The translations under genes and the position numbers were made by a program. Under the pieces are notes generated by a model, which did not search any database, was not told the DNA's origin, and saw nothing but the letters and a program-made list of their open reading frames with translations. Below, one piece after another: positions 46,453 through 54,451 of a stretch of 64,000 nucleotides of DNA. Source of the DNA: Leptospira brenneri (lineage in GTDB: Bacteria > Spirochaetota > Leptospiria > Leptospirales > Leptospiraceae); NCBI RefSeq assembly GCF_002812125.1, contig NZ_NPDQ01000001.1:496001-560000 (forward strand), read 5' to 3'. Numbering within the stretch: position 1 is the first letter of the stretch; the number at the start of each line of letters is the position of its first letter.

Positions 46453-47246
46453 TAATCCATCAAATCAACTTCCTCAAAACTTTGTGTTTGATAACGAAAC
46501 ATCCAAAGTTTGTCACCGGAATAAAAATTGATAAAACCGTCTCGCATTTCAAATTGGTAGATGTCACGAAGGAGCAAGTTTTGTTCGAATTGAGCTTCGG
46601 ATGGTAAGTCAATCACGATCATCCTGCGTGTAGTCGTGATGGCTACCTTGTCGTAGAGATTGGCAAAGGAACGAATGATTTCTTGTTCTAAACTAATGGT
46701 TTCCCAATGATTGGTATAACTATTAAATAAATACAATTTTCTGTCACTGATGACAAGTGCCGCCTTATGGCCCATGGCAACTTGGTAACGTTCTTCACCA
46801 AAATGATGTCCTTTTTCCCATTCGGAGCTGTAATTACTAACACCTAACAGATTTTTTTGTGTGACTAGAATACAAAGATCACCATAACATTGGGAATGCC
46901 ATATATGTTCCCCGCGGGTGGAGTAGGAAATTTCCTGCCCATCGGATAAAAATGCCTTATAGGAGAGATGGCCTTCCACAAAATTGATAGTGGTTTGAAT
47001 GTATGGATAGGCAGTGCGATTCGTAACACGACTTTGGAAAGTGGTTACATGTTGTGCGACTTCTGGCGGAGCATTGAGAATTCTGTTGGCTTCGGGGGAA
47101 AGGTGTTTGAGTGGTGTAAGACGAGTTTCCCTTTCGTTCCCTTGTCTTTGTCCATCATACCTTGGGTCAGAATTTATATCTCCAAAACTGATAGAAGCCA
47201 ATCCCATGATTAGTAGAAAGTGTAAGGTAGAACGTTGGTCTCGCAT
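46452..47246 (-). CDS. Exported protein of unknown function, possibly propeller-like
   Basis: The 264-residue product has an N-terminal signal-like segment (LHFLLIMGLASISFG). The rest contains repeating beta-strand patterns (HLSYKAFLSDG, LYLFNSYTNHWETIS, KVAITTTRRMIVID, LWMFRYQTQSFEEV) that could form part of a beta-propeller. There are two Cys (QCYGDLC). I recognise no named family. It is co-transcribed with the metallophosphoesterase gene (one-base overlap). Confidence 0.62.
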   Translation of the reverse strand: MRDQRSTLHFLLIMGLASISFGDINSDPRYDGQRQGNERETRLTPLKHLSPEANRILNAPPEVAQHVTTFQSRVTNRTAYPYIQTTINFVEGHLSYKAFLSDGQEISYSTRGEHIWHSQCYGDLCILVTQKNLLGVSNYSSEWEKGHHFGEERYQVAMGHKAALVISDRKLYLFNSYTNHWETISLEQEIIRSFANLYDKVAITTTRRMIVIDLPSEAQFEQNLLLRDIYQFEMRDGFINFYSGDKLWMFRYQTQSFEEVDLMD

Positions 47247-47273
47247 ATTGAATTGCCTATTGGTTATAGAATC

Positions 47274-47864
47274 TTAGACTGTGTCTTCGGACAACCATTT
47301 CTCCGTATTAGACGGTGAATAGTTTTGGAGGGTGGAAAGTAGGTCTTTCGAAGTTTCTAGAACTTGTAAGAGAGTTGCATTTTCTTTTTTCAAAAAACCG
47401 GAAGTGACCATCGTTTGGAGTAGGGTGATCAGGGGATCGTAAAATCCAAGCCAATTGAGGATGACGACGGGTTTGTTGTGAAGACCTAACTGAGACCATG
47501 TGATGATTTCAAAAAATTCTTCCATAGTTCCAAATCCGCCTGGTAAAACAATAAAAGCATCTGCTAAATCAAACATAATTCGTTTTCTTTCGTGCATTGT
47601 TTCTACAATGATGAGTTCACCAAGTCCATCGTGTTCGATTTCTTTCTTTTTTAAAAATTTTGGTAACACGCCAGTCACCGATCCTTTTTTTGCCAAGCAG
47701 CCGTTGGCAACAGCACCCATAAGGCCAACACTCGCTCCTCCATAAACCAAACCTATTTGATGAGATCCTAAGTATTCACCTAACTTAGATGCTTCTGTCA
47801 TAAAACTAGGATCAAATCCAGGGGAAGAGCCACAATATACGGCAACATTTTTAATTACATTCAT
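47274..47864 (-). CDS. LOG-family (TIGR00730) protein, possible cytokinin riboside phosphorylase
   Basis: This 196-residue Rossmann-like protein begins VYCGSSPG and has VYGGASVGLMG and the signature PGGFGTMEEFFE, with the catalytic-site Glu pair and Arg (RKR in MHERKR). LOG enzymes cleave the ribose phosphate from nucleotides such as isopentenyl-AMP; in bacteria the physiological role is often nucleotide turnover. Members with this motif are not lysine decarboxylases, despite old labels. It lies 27 bases upstream of the exported gene at 46452. Confidence 0.9.
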   Translation of the reverse strand: MNVIKNVAVYCGSSPGFDPSFMTEASKLGEYLGSHQIGLVYGGASVGLMGAVANGCLAKKGSVTGVLPKFLKKKEIEHDGLGELIIVETMHERKRIMFDLADAFIVLPGGFGTMEEFFEIITWSQLGLHNKPVVILNWLGFYDPLITLLQTMVTSGFLKKENATLLQVLETSKDLLSTLQNYSPSNTEKWLSEDTV

Positions 47865-47894
47865 TTGTATTTTATCTTTATCGTAGCGGATATT

Positions 47895-48725
47895 TTAAAA
47901 TCCATAAAATTCTTTTGCTGGAAATCTCCATTCTGGAGTTTGAAACCATTGGTGGTTGGGAATTTCAAACCATGGCGAATAGGGACTATCTGATTTCAGA
48001 ATGTGCATTTCCTGAGAAGGCATATAACTTTGCGCTAAAAGAAATAAAGTTTGTCCCTCTTTTCCTTTTGCTTGGTCTACAACCATCACTACATGGCCAG
48101 GAGAACCTGCTTCAATCCATACATCACCTGGTACTAAATTTTCTGTTTGTTTTTTCCTTAATTCCGATTTTAAAGAAATAGTTCCTGCATAGATATAAAT
48201 AAATCGTAAATACTCTTCGAACACTTCCCGTCCTGTTCCCTTTTTGAAGTTTCCTTTTTTCCATTTAGTTTTGTTCCCATTGACTTGGACTCGGTCGCCT
48301 GCAATGAATTTAGAAAATGGAACTTCCATTCCATTACTAATTTTAAATTGGATTTTATCGTATTGTTTTAAGGAATAAAAATATTCAGCTCTTAGTTTGA
48401 TGACGGCATCTGCACATTGGATGAGATCCTCTCTTAAAAGGGGAAAATCTAAAACGGCCGCGTGGATTTGGTTGGTTTTGATCCTCCCATCATAAAGAGA
48501 AACAGAACTACTTTTTGGTTTTAAAGGAAAGTTTTGTAGGTAATTAGCAAAACTAGTTTTTACGTGGGTGATTCGTTGGAATCCACTGGGTGGTGAAAAA
48601 CGTTCTACTATCGATTCTGCCTGTAAATTAAAAACAGGCAGAGAAAAAATACTAAAAACAAAACACACAACAACGGCATTGAAACTACCGAGTAACTGAC
48701 AAACTCTTCTTGTTTGTTGTTTCAT
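47895..48725 (-). CDS. DUF4846 family exported protein
   Basis: The 276-residue product has a signal peptide (VVVCFVFSIFSLPVF, then NLQAES). The body matches the DUF4846 pattern: ADAVIKLRAEYFYSLKQYDKIQFKISNG, then VPGDVWIEAGSPGHVVMVVD near residue 190. That later segment resembles an NlpC/CHAP-type hydrolase strand with a His (PGHVVMV), but the Cys is not visible. Function is unknown. It overlaps the alcohol dehydrogenase gene by four bases (ATGA), so expression is linked to that gene. Confidence 0.8.
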   Translation of the reverse strand: MKQQTRRVCQLLGSFNAVVVCFVFSIFSLPVFNLQAESIVERFSPPSGFQRITHVKTSFANYLQNFPLKPKSSSVSLYDGRIKTNQIHAAVLDFPLLREDLIQCADAVIKLRAEYFYSLKQYDKIQFKISNGMEVPFSKFIAGDRVQVNGNKTKWKKGNFKKGTGREVFEEYLRFIYIYAGTISLKSELRKKQTENLVPGDVWIEAGSPGHVVMVVDQAKGKEGQTLFLLAQSYMPSQEMHILKSDSPYSPWFEIPNHQWFQTPEWRFPAKEFYGF

Positions 48726-49743
48726 TTTGTAATCACTAGTTTGATTGATTCCTCTAACCAGGCTTCTTTGGCTTCATCAAAGGAAGCTGTTTTGGTTACA
48801 ATCTTTTCGGGAGTGAAGGTTCCAGACAAAATATAAGGATAAAGAGCTTCCATCGAATCTTTGGATTCCACCCTACCAATATGAATTTCCACACCTTGGT
48901 TGTACATTTCTAAATAAGGAATATTCCATTGATTGGTCCAGAAGATAGAAGCAGAACTAAAAATCGCATTTCGCCCAAGGGAACGAATGGCAAAGTCCCA
49001 ACCTTCTTTGTTTGCCGATGCGTCACAAACTAAATCATATTTATTTGTTGGTTTTGGAAAGTTCGTAAAAATTTCGACAGGGATTCCTAAAGATTCTGCT
49101 AATTGAATTCTGGTTTTGTCAGTATCAACATACAGCACTTCACCTTTTTTTGTTTGGTGGAGAAATAAAGCAGTATAAAGTCCTATACTTCCAGCATTAC
49201 CACCCACAACGAGAACTTTAGGATCTTTTTTTGGTCTAAAAATCTCCCCGCAAGTTTCCAAACTTCAGAGATATTATCGCTAAAACTAGCAATGCCGACT
49301 GGATTTATTTTAGAATCTACTTCGAATAGCATTTGTTTTGCGAATGGGATGATGATTTCATCAGCTATGGCACCTCCAAAGGAATGAGCTCCTGGAGGCA
49401 TTCCATACCCTGAAGTATAAGGGACTGATTCACAAGAATTGGCGTGATGATTTAGACAGGCGGGGCATGATCCGCAAGAAATTTGAAAAGGAGCCGCGAC
49501 TGTCATTCCTACTTTGTATTGGTTTTCCAAATCTTCCGAAACCGATTTGATTCGACCAACGAACTCATGTCCTACGGGAAAGGGAGCACGGAATAAGGTT
49601 TCTCCTCGTAAGATCGGGAGGTCGAGATCACAACGTGCGATCGAAATCGGTTCCACTATGACTTGATTTCCATTTGAGATGGTGAGTGGTTTCACTTCTT
49701 CCCATTCCAGAATCCCTTTTTTACGAAACATCAATCGACGCAT
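48722..49743 (-). CDS. Zinc-dependent alcohol dehydrogenase, reading frame broken by a -1 shift
   Basis: Two overlapping frames together make one MDR-type dehydrogenase. The N-terminal frame (49743 down to 49183) has the catalytic-zinc residues in ARCDLD and GHEFVG and four structural-zinc Cys in CGSCPACLNHHANSC. The C-terminal frame (from about 49261 to 48722) supplies the NAD-binding Rossmann domain (VLVVGGNAGSIG). They join only after a -1 shift near 49225-49250. A slippery A-AAA-AAG lies at the junction with a GGGGAG upstream, as in dnaX, but a lost G in the GGGG run would explain it equally well. If the shift is not used, only a truncated 186-residue product is made. A TetR-type site lies upstream (49757). 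Confidence 0.78.
49225..49231 (-). promoter_or_regulatory. Possible -1 ribosomal frameshift heptamer A-AAA-AAG
   Basis: In the N-terminal dehydrogenase frame the codons read CAA AAA AAG, giving the heptamer A-AAA-AAG that promotes -1 slippage in E. coli dnaX. A Shine-Dalgarno-like GGGGAG lies 12 bases upstream, close to the stimulatory spacing. Slippage enters exactly the frame of the NAD domain (KK then DPKVLVV). A missing base in the nearby GGGG (49246-49249) is the competing explanation. Confidence 0.35.
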
Positions 49744-49756
49744 AACGTACCTCTAA

Positions 49757-49772
49757 TATACCGATTGGTCTA
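49757..49772. promoter_or_regulatory. TetR/NemR-like operator before the dehydrogenase gene
   Basis: TATACC-GATT-GGTCTA is an inverted repeat with one mismatch between its 6-base arms. It resembles the TAGACC-N4-GGTCTA box of NemR-type TetR regulators, which control genes for electrophile and aldehyde detoxification. It lies 14 bases upstream of the dehydrogenase start codon. No regulator gene is adjacent. Confidence 0.5.
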
Positions 49773-49800
49773 TTCATTATGATTTCAAAAAATAAAACAA

Positions 49801-50628
49801 CTAGAATTGTCGAAACCATTCAGGAACTTTTGGAAGTTCAGATTCTTTCCAAGACCAATCTCCAAGTACGGTGGTTATGGGTTCGTTAGAGTTTAAGGCC
49901 AGTTCCAATCCTCGACTTAAATCTTTACGCTCTGTTGGGCGATATGGTGTTTTAAATTGGTTTTGAAATTCCTCTTTTTCATGTTCCCAGGCATAGGTAA
50001 GAAAAAAATCAATAAACTTTTGATCTGAGGCTTCAAATCGACTTTTTAATGTTAGGAGGTCTGGGTTATTTGTTTTTTTCATTGTACGTTGGAGGACAAT
50101 AGAAATCCCACGAACACTTTTGGAAAAAAATGTACCCGCTCTGATGATTTTTCTTTTTTTAGGATTTTCTAAAGCCCAAAGGTCTGCTTTGTACTTGGCG
50201 ACTCCCATCGAACCATAAAAAGCTAAAGTATGTTTGAGCCAATAAAATGCTGAATAAGCGATTGTAAGTTCTGGTTGCAAAGATTTTTCCAATGCCAAAA
50301 GAGGATCTAAACAAATAGCGAGTGTTTCTTTAATTTGTTGCGGGTTACTTTCTATAATGGGAAAACCCACTTCACCGAGTGCTGGTGTATAAATGAGAGC
50401 TTTGAATTCGGGAGATAAATTGTGAGTTTTTAGATCTGCTAGAATCTTTTCAGAGAGACCTGGTTCTGCCTTTTTATCAAAAAAAGTCAGATCTGCATTC
50501 GACACAGGTTCATTTGTTGTAGTTGATGTTATGATAAAGGCGGACGGATCCTTCTCTTTTAGACATGTAATGGCACTCCTGCCTGCCTCACCCGATCCCC
50601 CGACGACCAAATATTGATTTTGTCTCAT
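49801..50628 (-). CDS. Rossmann-fold (SDR-like) protein, function unknown
   Basis: This 275-residue protein starts with a dinucleotide-binding motif YLVVGGSGEAGRSA and has YSAFYWLKHTLAFYGSMGVAKYK around residues 140-165, where an SDR would place Tyr-x3-Lys; here the order is KYK within GVAKYKADLW. A later segment ends SWKESELPKVPEW. An NAD(P)-linked oxidoreductase or epimerase is likely, but no substrate can be given. The ATG at 50628 follows AGGTGGG; the upstream extension to 50679 lacks one. The dehydrogenase gene follows after about 57 bases on the same strand. Confidence 0.72.
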   Translation of the reverse strand: MRQNQYLVVGGSGEAGRSAITCLKEKDPSAFIITSTTTNEPVSNADLTFFDKKAEPGLSEKILADLKTHNLSPEFKALIYTPALGEVGFPIIESNPQQIKETLAICLDPLLALEKSLQPELTIAYSAFYWLKHTLAFYGSMGVAKYKADLWALENPKKRKIIRAGTFFSKSVRGISIVLQRTMKKTNNPDLLTLKSRFEASDQKFIDFFLTYAWEHEKEEFQNQFKTPYRPTERKDLSRGLELALNSNEPITTVLGDWSWKESELPKVPEWFRQF

Positions 50629-50645
50629 GAAATCCCACCTGAATG

Positions 50646-50660
50646 TTAATAAGATATTAA
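50646..50660. promoter_or_regulatory. AT-rich palindrome between divergent genes
   Basis: TTAATA-AGA-TATTAA is a perfect 6+6 palindrome with a 3-base spacer. It lies 18 bases upstream of the SDR-like start (50628) and 55 bases upstream of the ankyrin start (50715). Such sites suit MarR- or ArsR-type regulators, but no regulator is adjacent, and the AT richness of the region weakens the case. Confidence 0.3.
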
Positions 50661-50714
50661 TTTTCGATTGATCCGTCAAAACTCTCCTGTTTTATATATC
50701 GGAACAAGCGAAAT

Positions 50715-52355
50715 ATGAAGACGATCTTATCCTGTTCTAATTGTTTTAGTGGCCATTCCGTTTCCACTTCCAAACTGGAAGGTAAAAAAGGGAAATACCG
50801 ATGTAAAAAATGTTCTTCCTGGAACCATTTTGATTATCGCATAGAGTTTGGTTCGGAAAGTTCCGACTCACTCGTGTTATTCGATCTTAATTTTGAAGAA
50901 CAAATTCCAGATCACAAATTACAAGGCCAAATTTTTGGAAGATACACAACAGATTTTGTTTCTGAATGGTCGAATGAGGAATTGGTTTTTTTAAAAGATG
51001 AAGAGGGAACTGAAGACGATATACGAATTTCTATTTCAGGATTACCGGAGCTTTTTAAATTAAAAAATTTACTTTTTGATCTTACAACAGAATCTCCCTC
51101 CAAATCTATAAATATCATTATCAATCAAAACGTAAATGTTTCCCCCATTCGGTTATCAATTACAGTTGAGTCTTTAAATGATCACTCTGTTTCGGGGAAA
51201 TTATATTTAGCCATTGCTGATGAGTGGAATACTTTATTACACGGAAATTTTACAGCAACACATATCTATAAAATTAAGTTTGATGAACATGGTGATTCTG
51301 ATAAAAAAATTCCTGAATTTGTTTCGAACGAATTAGCCGCTAAAATTTATGCACTATCAGGAAACATTCTAGCATTGCAGGAAAATTTTTTCCTTCTGAG
51401 CCAAGAAAATAAAGACGAATTATTAACGCTAGTGATGTATCACTGGCCAGAAAACCAATCTACGATTTCAGAAGTTCACTTCAGAGAGGAAAACTTACAG
51501 GTTGTTTTTCAATTAAGTCAGAAAAAACTAAATGAAACTTTAATTTTTCTTTTATCCAATCAAGTTGTTCCCAATGGAAAACATTGGAAACTCATCCATG
51601 ATGTTGTTTGTCATGCGGAAGGGGAACCTTTATTCATCCCACTTCTCAAACATAAATTCCCAGAAGGTTATGAAAATCATTTAGGTTCAAGTTTGGAATC
51701 TACCAACGAGGACAAAACTTTGGACTGGTTGGATTCTGACGATGTTTATCTTCTCGATTCGTTTGTTCGTACGGTTGGTTCTCTTGATTATGTGATCAAA
51801 GATTCCATTCGGAATCCACTTGGTTTTTCTCTTTTACAAGAATCTTTTGTTCGTTCTAGGTACAAGTCTTGTATGCGTCTTTTAGAACGGGGAGCAGATC
51901 CGAACCAATTGGATGGCAACGGGGAAACTGCCATTTTTAAATTATGCCAAGATAGTACACTTCGATTACAAGAAAAAACAAGTCTTATGGATGAACTCAT
52001 TCGAAGAGGTGCCAGAGTCAATCTTCAGTCTGTCAACGGGATGACCCCTTTGCATTGGTGTTCTGTGTTTGGAGAACCGAGTATGGCAAAAAGATTAATT
52101 CGTGCCGGTATTGACATTCATATCACAGACAATAGTGGAAGCACTGCTTTACACGAAGCTTGTAAATTTGGAAACTCTGCAGTCCTTGCTTTGTTATTAG
52201 AATCTGGAGCAAAATCCAATGCAAAAACATTGGATGAAAAAACGGGTAGAGACCTTGCCTTCGAAAATTTAGAGATTGCCGAGCTTGAAGATGATGAGGA
52301 GAAAAAGAACAGATGCCAACGAGTTCTTTCTCTCCTAGACGTTTACGGTGGCTAA
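50715..52355 (+). CDS. Ankyrin-repeat protein with an N-terminal zinc ribbon
   Basis: The 546-residue protein starts with a CSNCFSGHSV...CKKCSSW zinc ribbon (residues 7-40, MJ0042-like). A long middle region of unknown fold (about 45-370) follows, then ankyrin repeats (about 375-540) with GADPNQLDGNGETAIFKLC, ARVNLQSVNGMTPLHWC, DIHITDNSGSTALHEAC and AKSNAKTLDEKTGRDLA. Ankyrin repeats mediate protein binding. There is no signal peptide, so it is probably cytoplasmic. The target is unknown. Its last bases overlap the stop region of the ABA4-like gene (four bases, convergent). Confidence 0.85.
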   Translation: MKTILSCSNCFSGHSVSTSKLEGKKGKYRCKKCSSWNHFDYRIEFGSESSDSLVLFDLNFEEQIPDHKLQGQIFGRYTTDFVSEWSNEELVFLKDEEGTEDDIRISISGLPELFKLKNLLFDLTTESPSKSINIIINQNVNVSPIRLSITVESLNDHSVSGKLYLAIADEWNTLLHGNFTATHIYKIKFDEHGDSDKKIPEFVSNELAAKIYALSGNILALQENFFLLSQENKDELLTLVMYHWPENQSTISEVHFREENLQVVFQLSQKKLNETLIFLLSNQVVPNGKHWKLIHDVVCHAEGEPLFIPLLKHKFPEGYENHLGSSLESTNEDKTLDWLDSDDVYLLDSFVRTVGSLDYVIKDSIRNPLGFSLLQESFVRSRYKSCMRLLERGADPNQLDGNGETAIFKLCQDSTLRLQEKTSLMDELIRRGARVNLQSVNGMTPLHWCSVFGEPSMAKRLIRAGIDIHITDNSGSTALHEACKFGNSAVLALLLESGAKSNAKTLDEKTGRDLAFENLEIAELEDDEEKKNRCQRVLSLLDVYGG

Positions 52356-52789
52356 GTTGTTTTCACTTTCCGATTAAACTTTTTTACTAAAAATCGAAGG
52401 ATTAGATAAGACAATAAACCTCCCGGCCCGAAGTAAAATGTCAGAGCCAAAGAGGGAACAAGAAACCAACGGTTGATCCCTTCTTTGCTCCCATCTTCCA
52501 CTTCCCAAGTTCCTAAGAATAAATCAAATGCAAGATAGTGAATCCATCCAGCAAGTAAAAAGGAATCACTGGCAAAAAGAGATCTTACCGATTCTAAACT
52601 AGAAAAGTTACCTTCTGCTTCCCCACTTCCAAAGATAACATAAACCACATAAACACCTCCGAACAAAAGCCCAGAAACAAAAACTCTTAAATATTTGATC
52701 ACCTTAACTTGATTTGGCGAGAAAATTAAAATTAACCATGCAACAGCGGCAATACCATTCGCAATTTGGAAAATTAAAGATGGATTCAT
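52352..52789 (-). CDS. ABA4-like family membrane protein (DUF4281)
   Basis: This 145-residue membrane protein has about four hydrophobic segments. The segment AGWIHYLAFDLFLGTWE followed by FLVPSLALTFYFGPGGLLSYLILR closely fits the ABA4-like (DUF4281) pattern. Plant ABA4 is needed for neoxanthin formation; bacterial members have no established function, though a carotenoid or membrane-lipid role has been suggested. It overlaps the upstream gene by four bases (ATGA), so the two are co-expressed, apparently under the divergent TetR regulator. Confidence 0.8.
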   Translation of the reverse strand: MNPSLIFQIANGIAAVAWLILIFSPNQVKVIKYLRVFVSGLLFGGVYVVYVIFGSGEAEGNFSSLESVRSLFASDSFLLAGWIHYLAFDLFLGTWEVEDGSKEGINRWFLVPSLALTFYFGPGGLLSYLILRFLVKKFNRKVKTT

Positions 52790-53709
52790 ACGATTACCTG
52801 CTTTGAAATTTTTTCTGGTTGAGCGATTAGTTTAAAGAAACAAAATAAAATTAAAATTACAAAAAGTCCGTATAGGCTGGTATACAATGGATTTAGATGA
52901 AAAACAGATTCTCCGTTTAACGTTTGAATCACCATAAACACAGTGATGAGTAGGAATAAAATTCCAGTGAATCGGGTTGTGATTTGGTTTTGAACAGAAT
53001 CGACTTTTTTCATTAGATAAGCCGAAAGAAAAACAAAAATTTGCATCACATGCATTCCAAAAAAATGAGGAACTCGCATATCACCGAGTTTTGTACTCCA
53101 ACCAAAGAAAAATATTTCCTTACCTGGATCTCCCGTTCCAAAGTTATGTGAGCCACTGGTTTGAAAGATCCCTTGTTTCATAGATTCCAATTGTTCTGGT
53201 CTTGGTGAGGTCATAAAAAAGGCGATGATCATGGCAAAACCGGCAATCCCAAGTCCCCAAACAAGACTTTCTTTTACTGAATGTGGAATGGCTTTTTTTC
53301 TAAAAATTTGGTATCCAACCCATAGATGGAAAAGCCAAAAGATGGAGATACTTGTACCCATAACGGAAAAAACTATTTGGTTCCAAAGAGTTGATATATT
53401 GAAGTGACTGGCCTCGCCACGTGCTGCCTGTAAGGTGATAAAAACAATTTCAATAAAGGAAGTAATAGTCAGAATCATTTGGGTTCTATAACTATATTTC
53501 CAGTCATTTAGAAAGATAAACATGACCCAGGCCGTGGTGAAGGAGTACAAACCCACGGATAGGGTAAATTTCAGAGGTTTGATCCAAATCTGGGTCCCCA
53601 AAAGGGTTCTTGTGTCTAAAAACAAAAGGGGGAGGATGGCAATCGTAAGCCCTGCCATAAAGATCCCGTTCCAAAAAAGTGGTTGTTTTCTGTAGTTGGC
53701 AAATTCCAT
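52786..53709 (-). CDS. Multi-pass membrane protein of unknown function
   Basis: The 307-residue protein has about seven or eight hydrophobic segments, and conserved-looking polar positions lie within them (WVMFIFLNDW, SIFWLFHLWVG, HFFGMHVMQI). A loop with GSHNFGTGDPG lies near residue 190. I cannot name the family. The ATG at 53709 is chosen because the longer frame to 53838 would run through the divergent promoter and into the tetR gene. It is co-expressed with the ABA4-like gene. Pairing with that gene hints at isoprenoid or light-related membrane chemistry, which is inference. Confidence 0.7.
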   Translation of the reverse strand: MEFANYRKQPLFWNGIFMAGLTIAILPLLFLDTRTLLGTQIWIKPLKFTLSVGLYSFTTAWVMFIFLNDWKYSYRTQMILTITSFIEIVFITLQAARGEASHFNISTLWNQIVFSVMGTSISIFWLFHLWVGYQIFRKKAIPHSVKESLVWGLGIAGFAMIIAFFMTSPRPEQLESMKQGIFQTSGSHNFGTGDPGKEIFFFGWSTKLGDMRVPHFFGMHVMQIFVFLSAYLMKKVDSVQNQITTRFTGILFLLITVFMVIQTLNGESVFHLNPLYTSLYGLFVILILFCFFKLIAQPEKISKQVIV

Positions 53710-53779
53710 AATGTAGACAGTGTAAATATAAATGTATACTCTGTCAACATAGAAAGTATACATTGTAAACATTTTTGAT
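53710..53779. promoter_or_regulatory. Divergent promoter region with inverted repeats (likely TetR operators)
   Basis: The region holds ATGTATACT (53732-53740) and its exact inverted copy AGTATACAT (53755-53763), 14 bases apart, plus TGTAGACAGTGTA near 53711 and TGTCAACAT near 53743. Each 9-base arm contains the palindrome GTATAC. Lying between the membrane gene and tetR starts, it is the natural binding region for that regulator, with repression of both directions expected. Confidence 0.6.
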
Positions 53780-54451
53780 ATGAAACCTGCTAAAAAAAAA
53801 TCACCACCTTTAAAATCAAATCTGCAAGCGGACTCCAAACCGAGCGGATACCATCACGGAAACCTTAGAGAAGAGGTTTTGGAGCATTCTAGAAAGGTAT
53901 TAGAAACAAAGGGTGTTTCTTCTCTTAGTTTAAGAGATATTGCGGGTGATTTAGGTGTAAGTCATACGGCACCCTATCGCCATTTTCCCAAAAAAATGGA
54001 TCTTCTCCAAGCTCTTGTCGCAGAAGGATTTCGAGAATTGACCGAGGCAATGCAAAGGGCCTGGGATCATTCTGAAGATCCATTTGAAAAAGTGAAAATG
54101 GCGGGAGTGGAATATATTTTCCTACTTTTAAAAAGTCCAAGAAGAACGGAACTTATGTTTGGTGGTGAAATCTATGTTTCGGGTGATACTTTGTCTGAGG
54201 AACTACGAGAATATGGAAAATTGGCTTATCTCGGAATGTTTAAAATAGTTGAGTTTGGTCAAAAGTCTCTGAAATTAAAAAACTCTGTTCCTACCGATAC
54301 TCTTATGATGAGTTTCTGGAGTGGGGTTCATGGGTTTGCCGTACTCAATGAACGGAAATGGAAACAAATCAAATCCAAAGAGGAAGAAGGAATCTTTCGT
54401 AAAGAAGTAGATACAATTTTAGAGATTATGATTGAGGGAACCCGTCTGTAA
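53780..54451 (+). CDS. TetR-family regulator (WHG-type C-terminal domain)
   Basis: The 223-residue protein has a basic N-terminal tail, then a helix-turn-helix (about residues 30-75) with SLSLRDIAGDLGVSHTAPYRHFPKK, and a C-terminal ligand domain with VEYIFLLLKSPRRTELMFG and MMSFWSGVHGF, the WHG motif of a TetR subfamily. It is divergent from the multi-pass membrane gene and the ABA4-like gene and likely represses them and itself. The ligand is unknown. Its 3' end overlaps the convergent HATPase gene by 26 bases. Confidence 0.88.
   Translation: MKPAKKKSPPLKSNLQADSKPSGYHHGNLREEVLEHSRKVLETKGVSSLSLRDIAGDLGVSHTAPYRHFPKKMDLLQALVAEGFRELTEAMQRAWDHSEDPFEKVKMAGVEYIFLLLKSPRRTELMFGGEIYVSGDTLSEELREYGKLAYLGMFKIVEFGQKSLKLKNSVPTDTLMMSFWSGVHGFAVLNERKWKQIKSKEEEGIFRKEVDTILEIMIEGTRL

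Noticed and set aside
49183..49743. The 186-residue dehydrogenase half as a separate complete gene
   Set aside because: It holds only the zinc domain; the matching NAD domain follows directly in the -1 frame, so the two are better read as one gene.
53710..53838. Upstream extension of the membrane protein frame to 53838
   Set aside because: It would run through the divergent promoter and overlap the tetR coding region.
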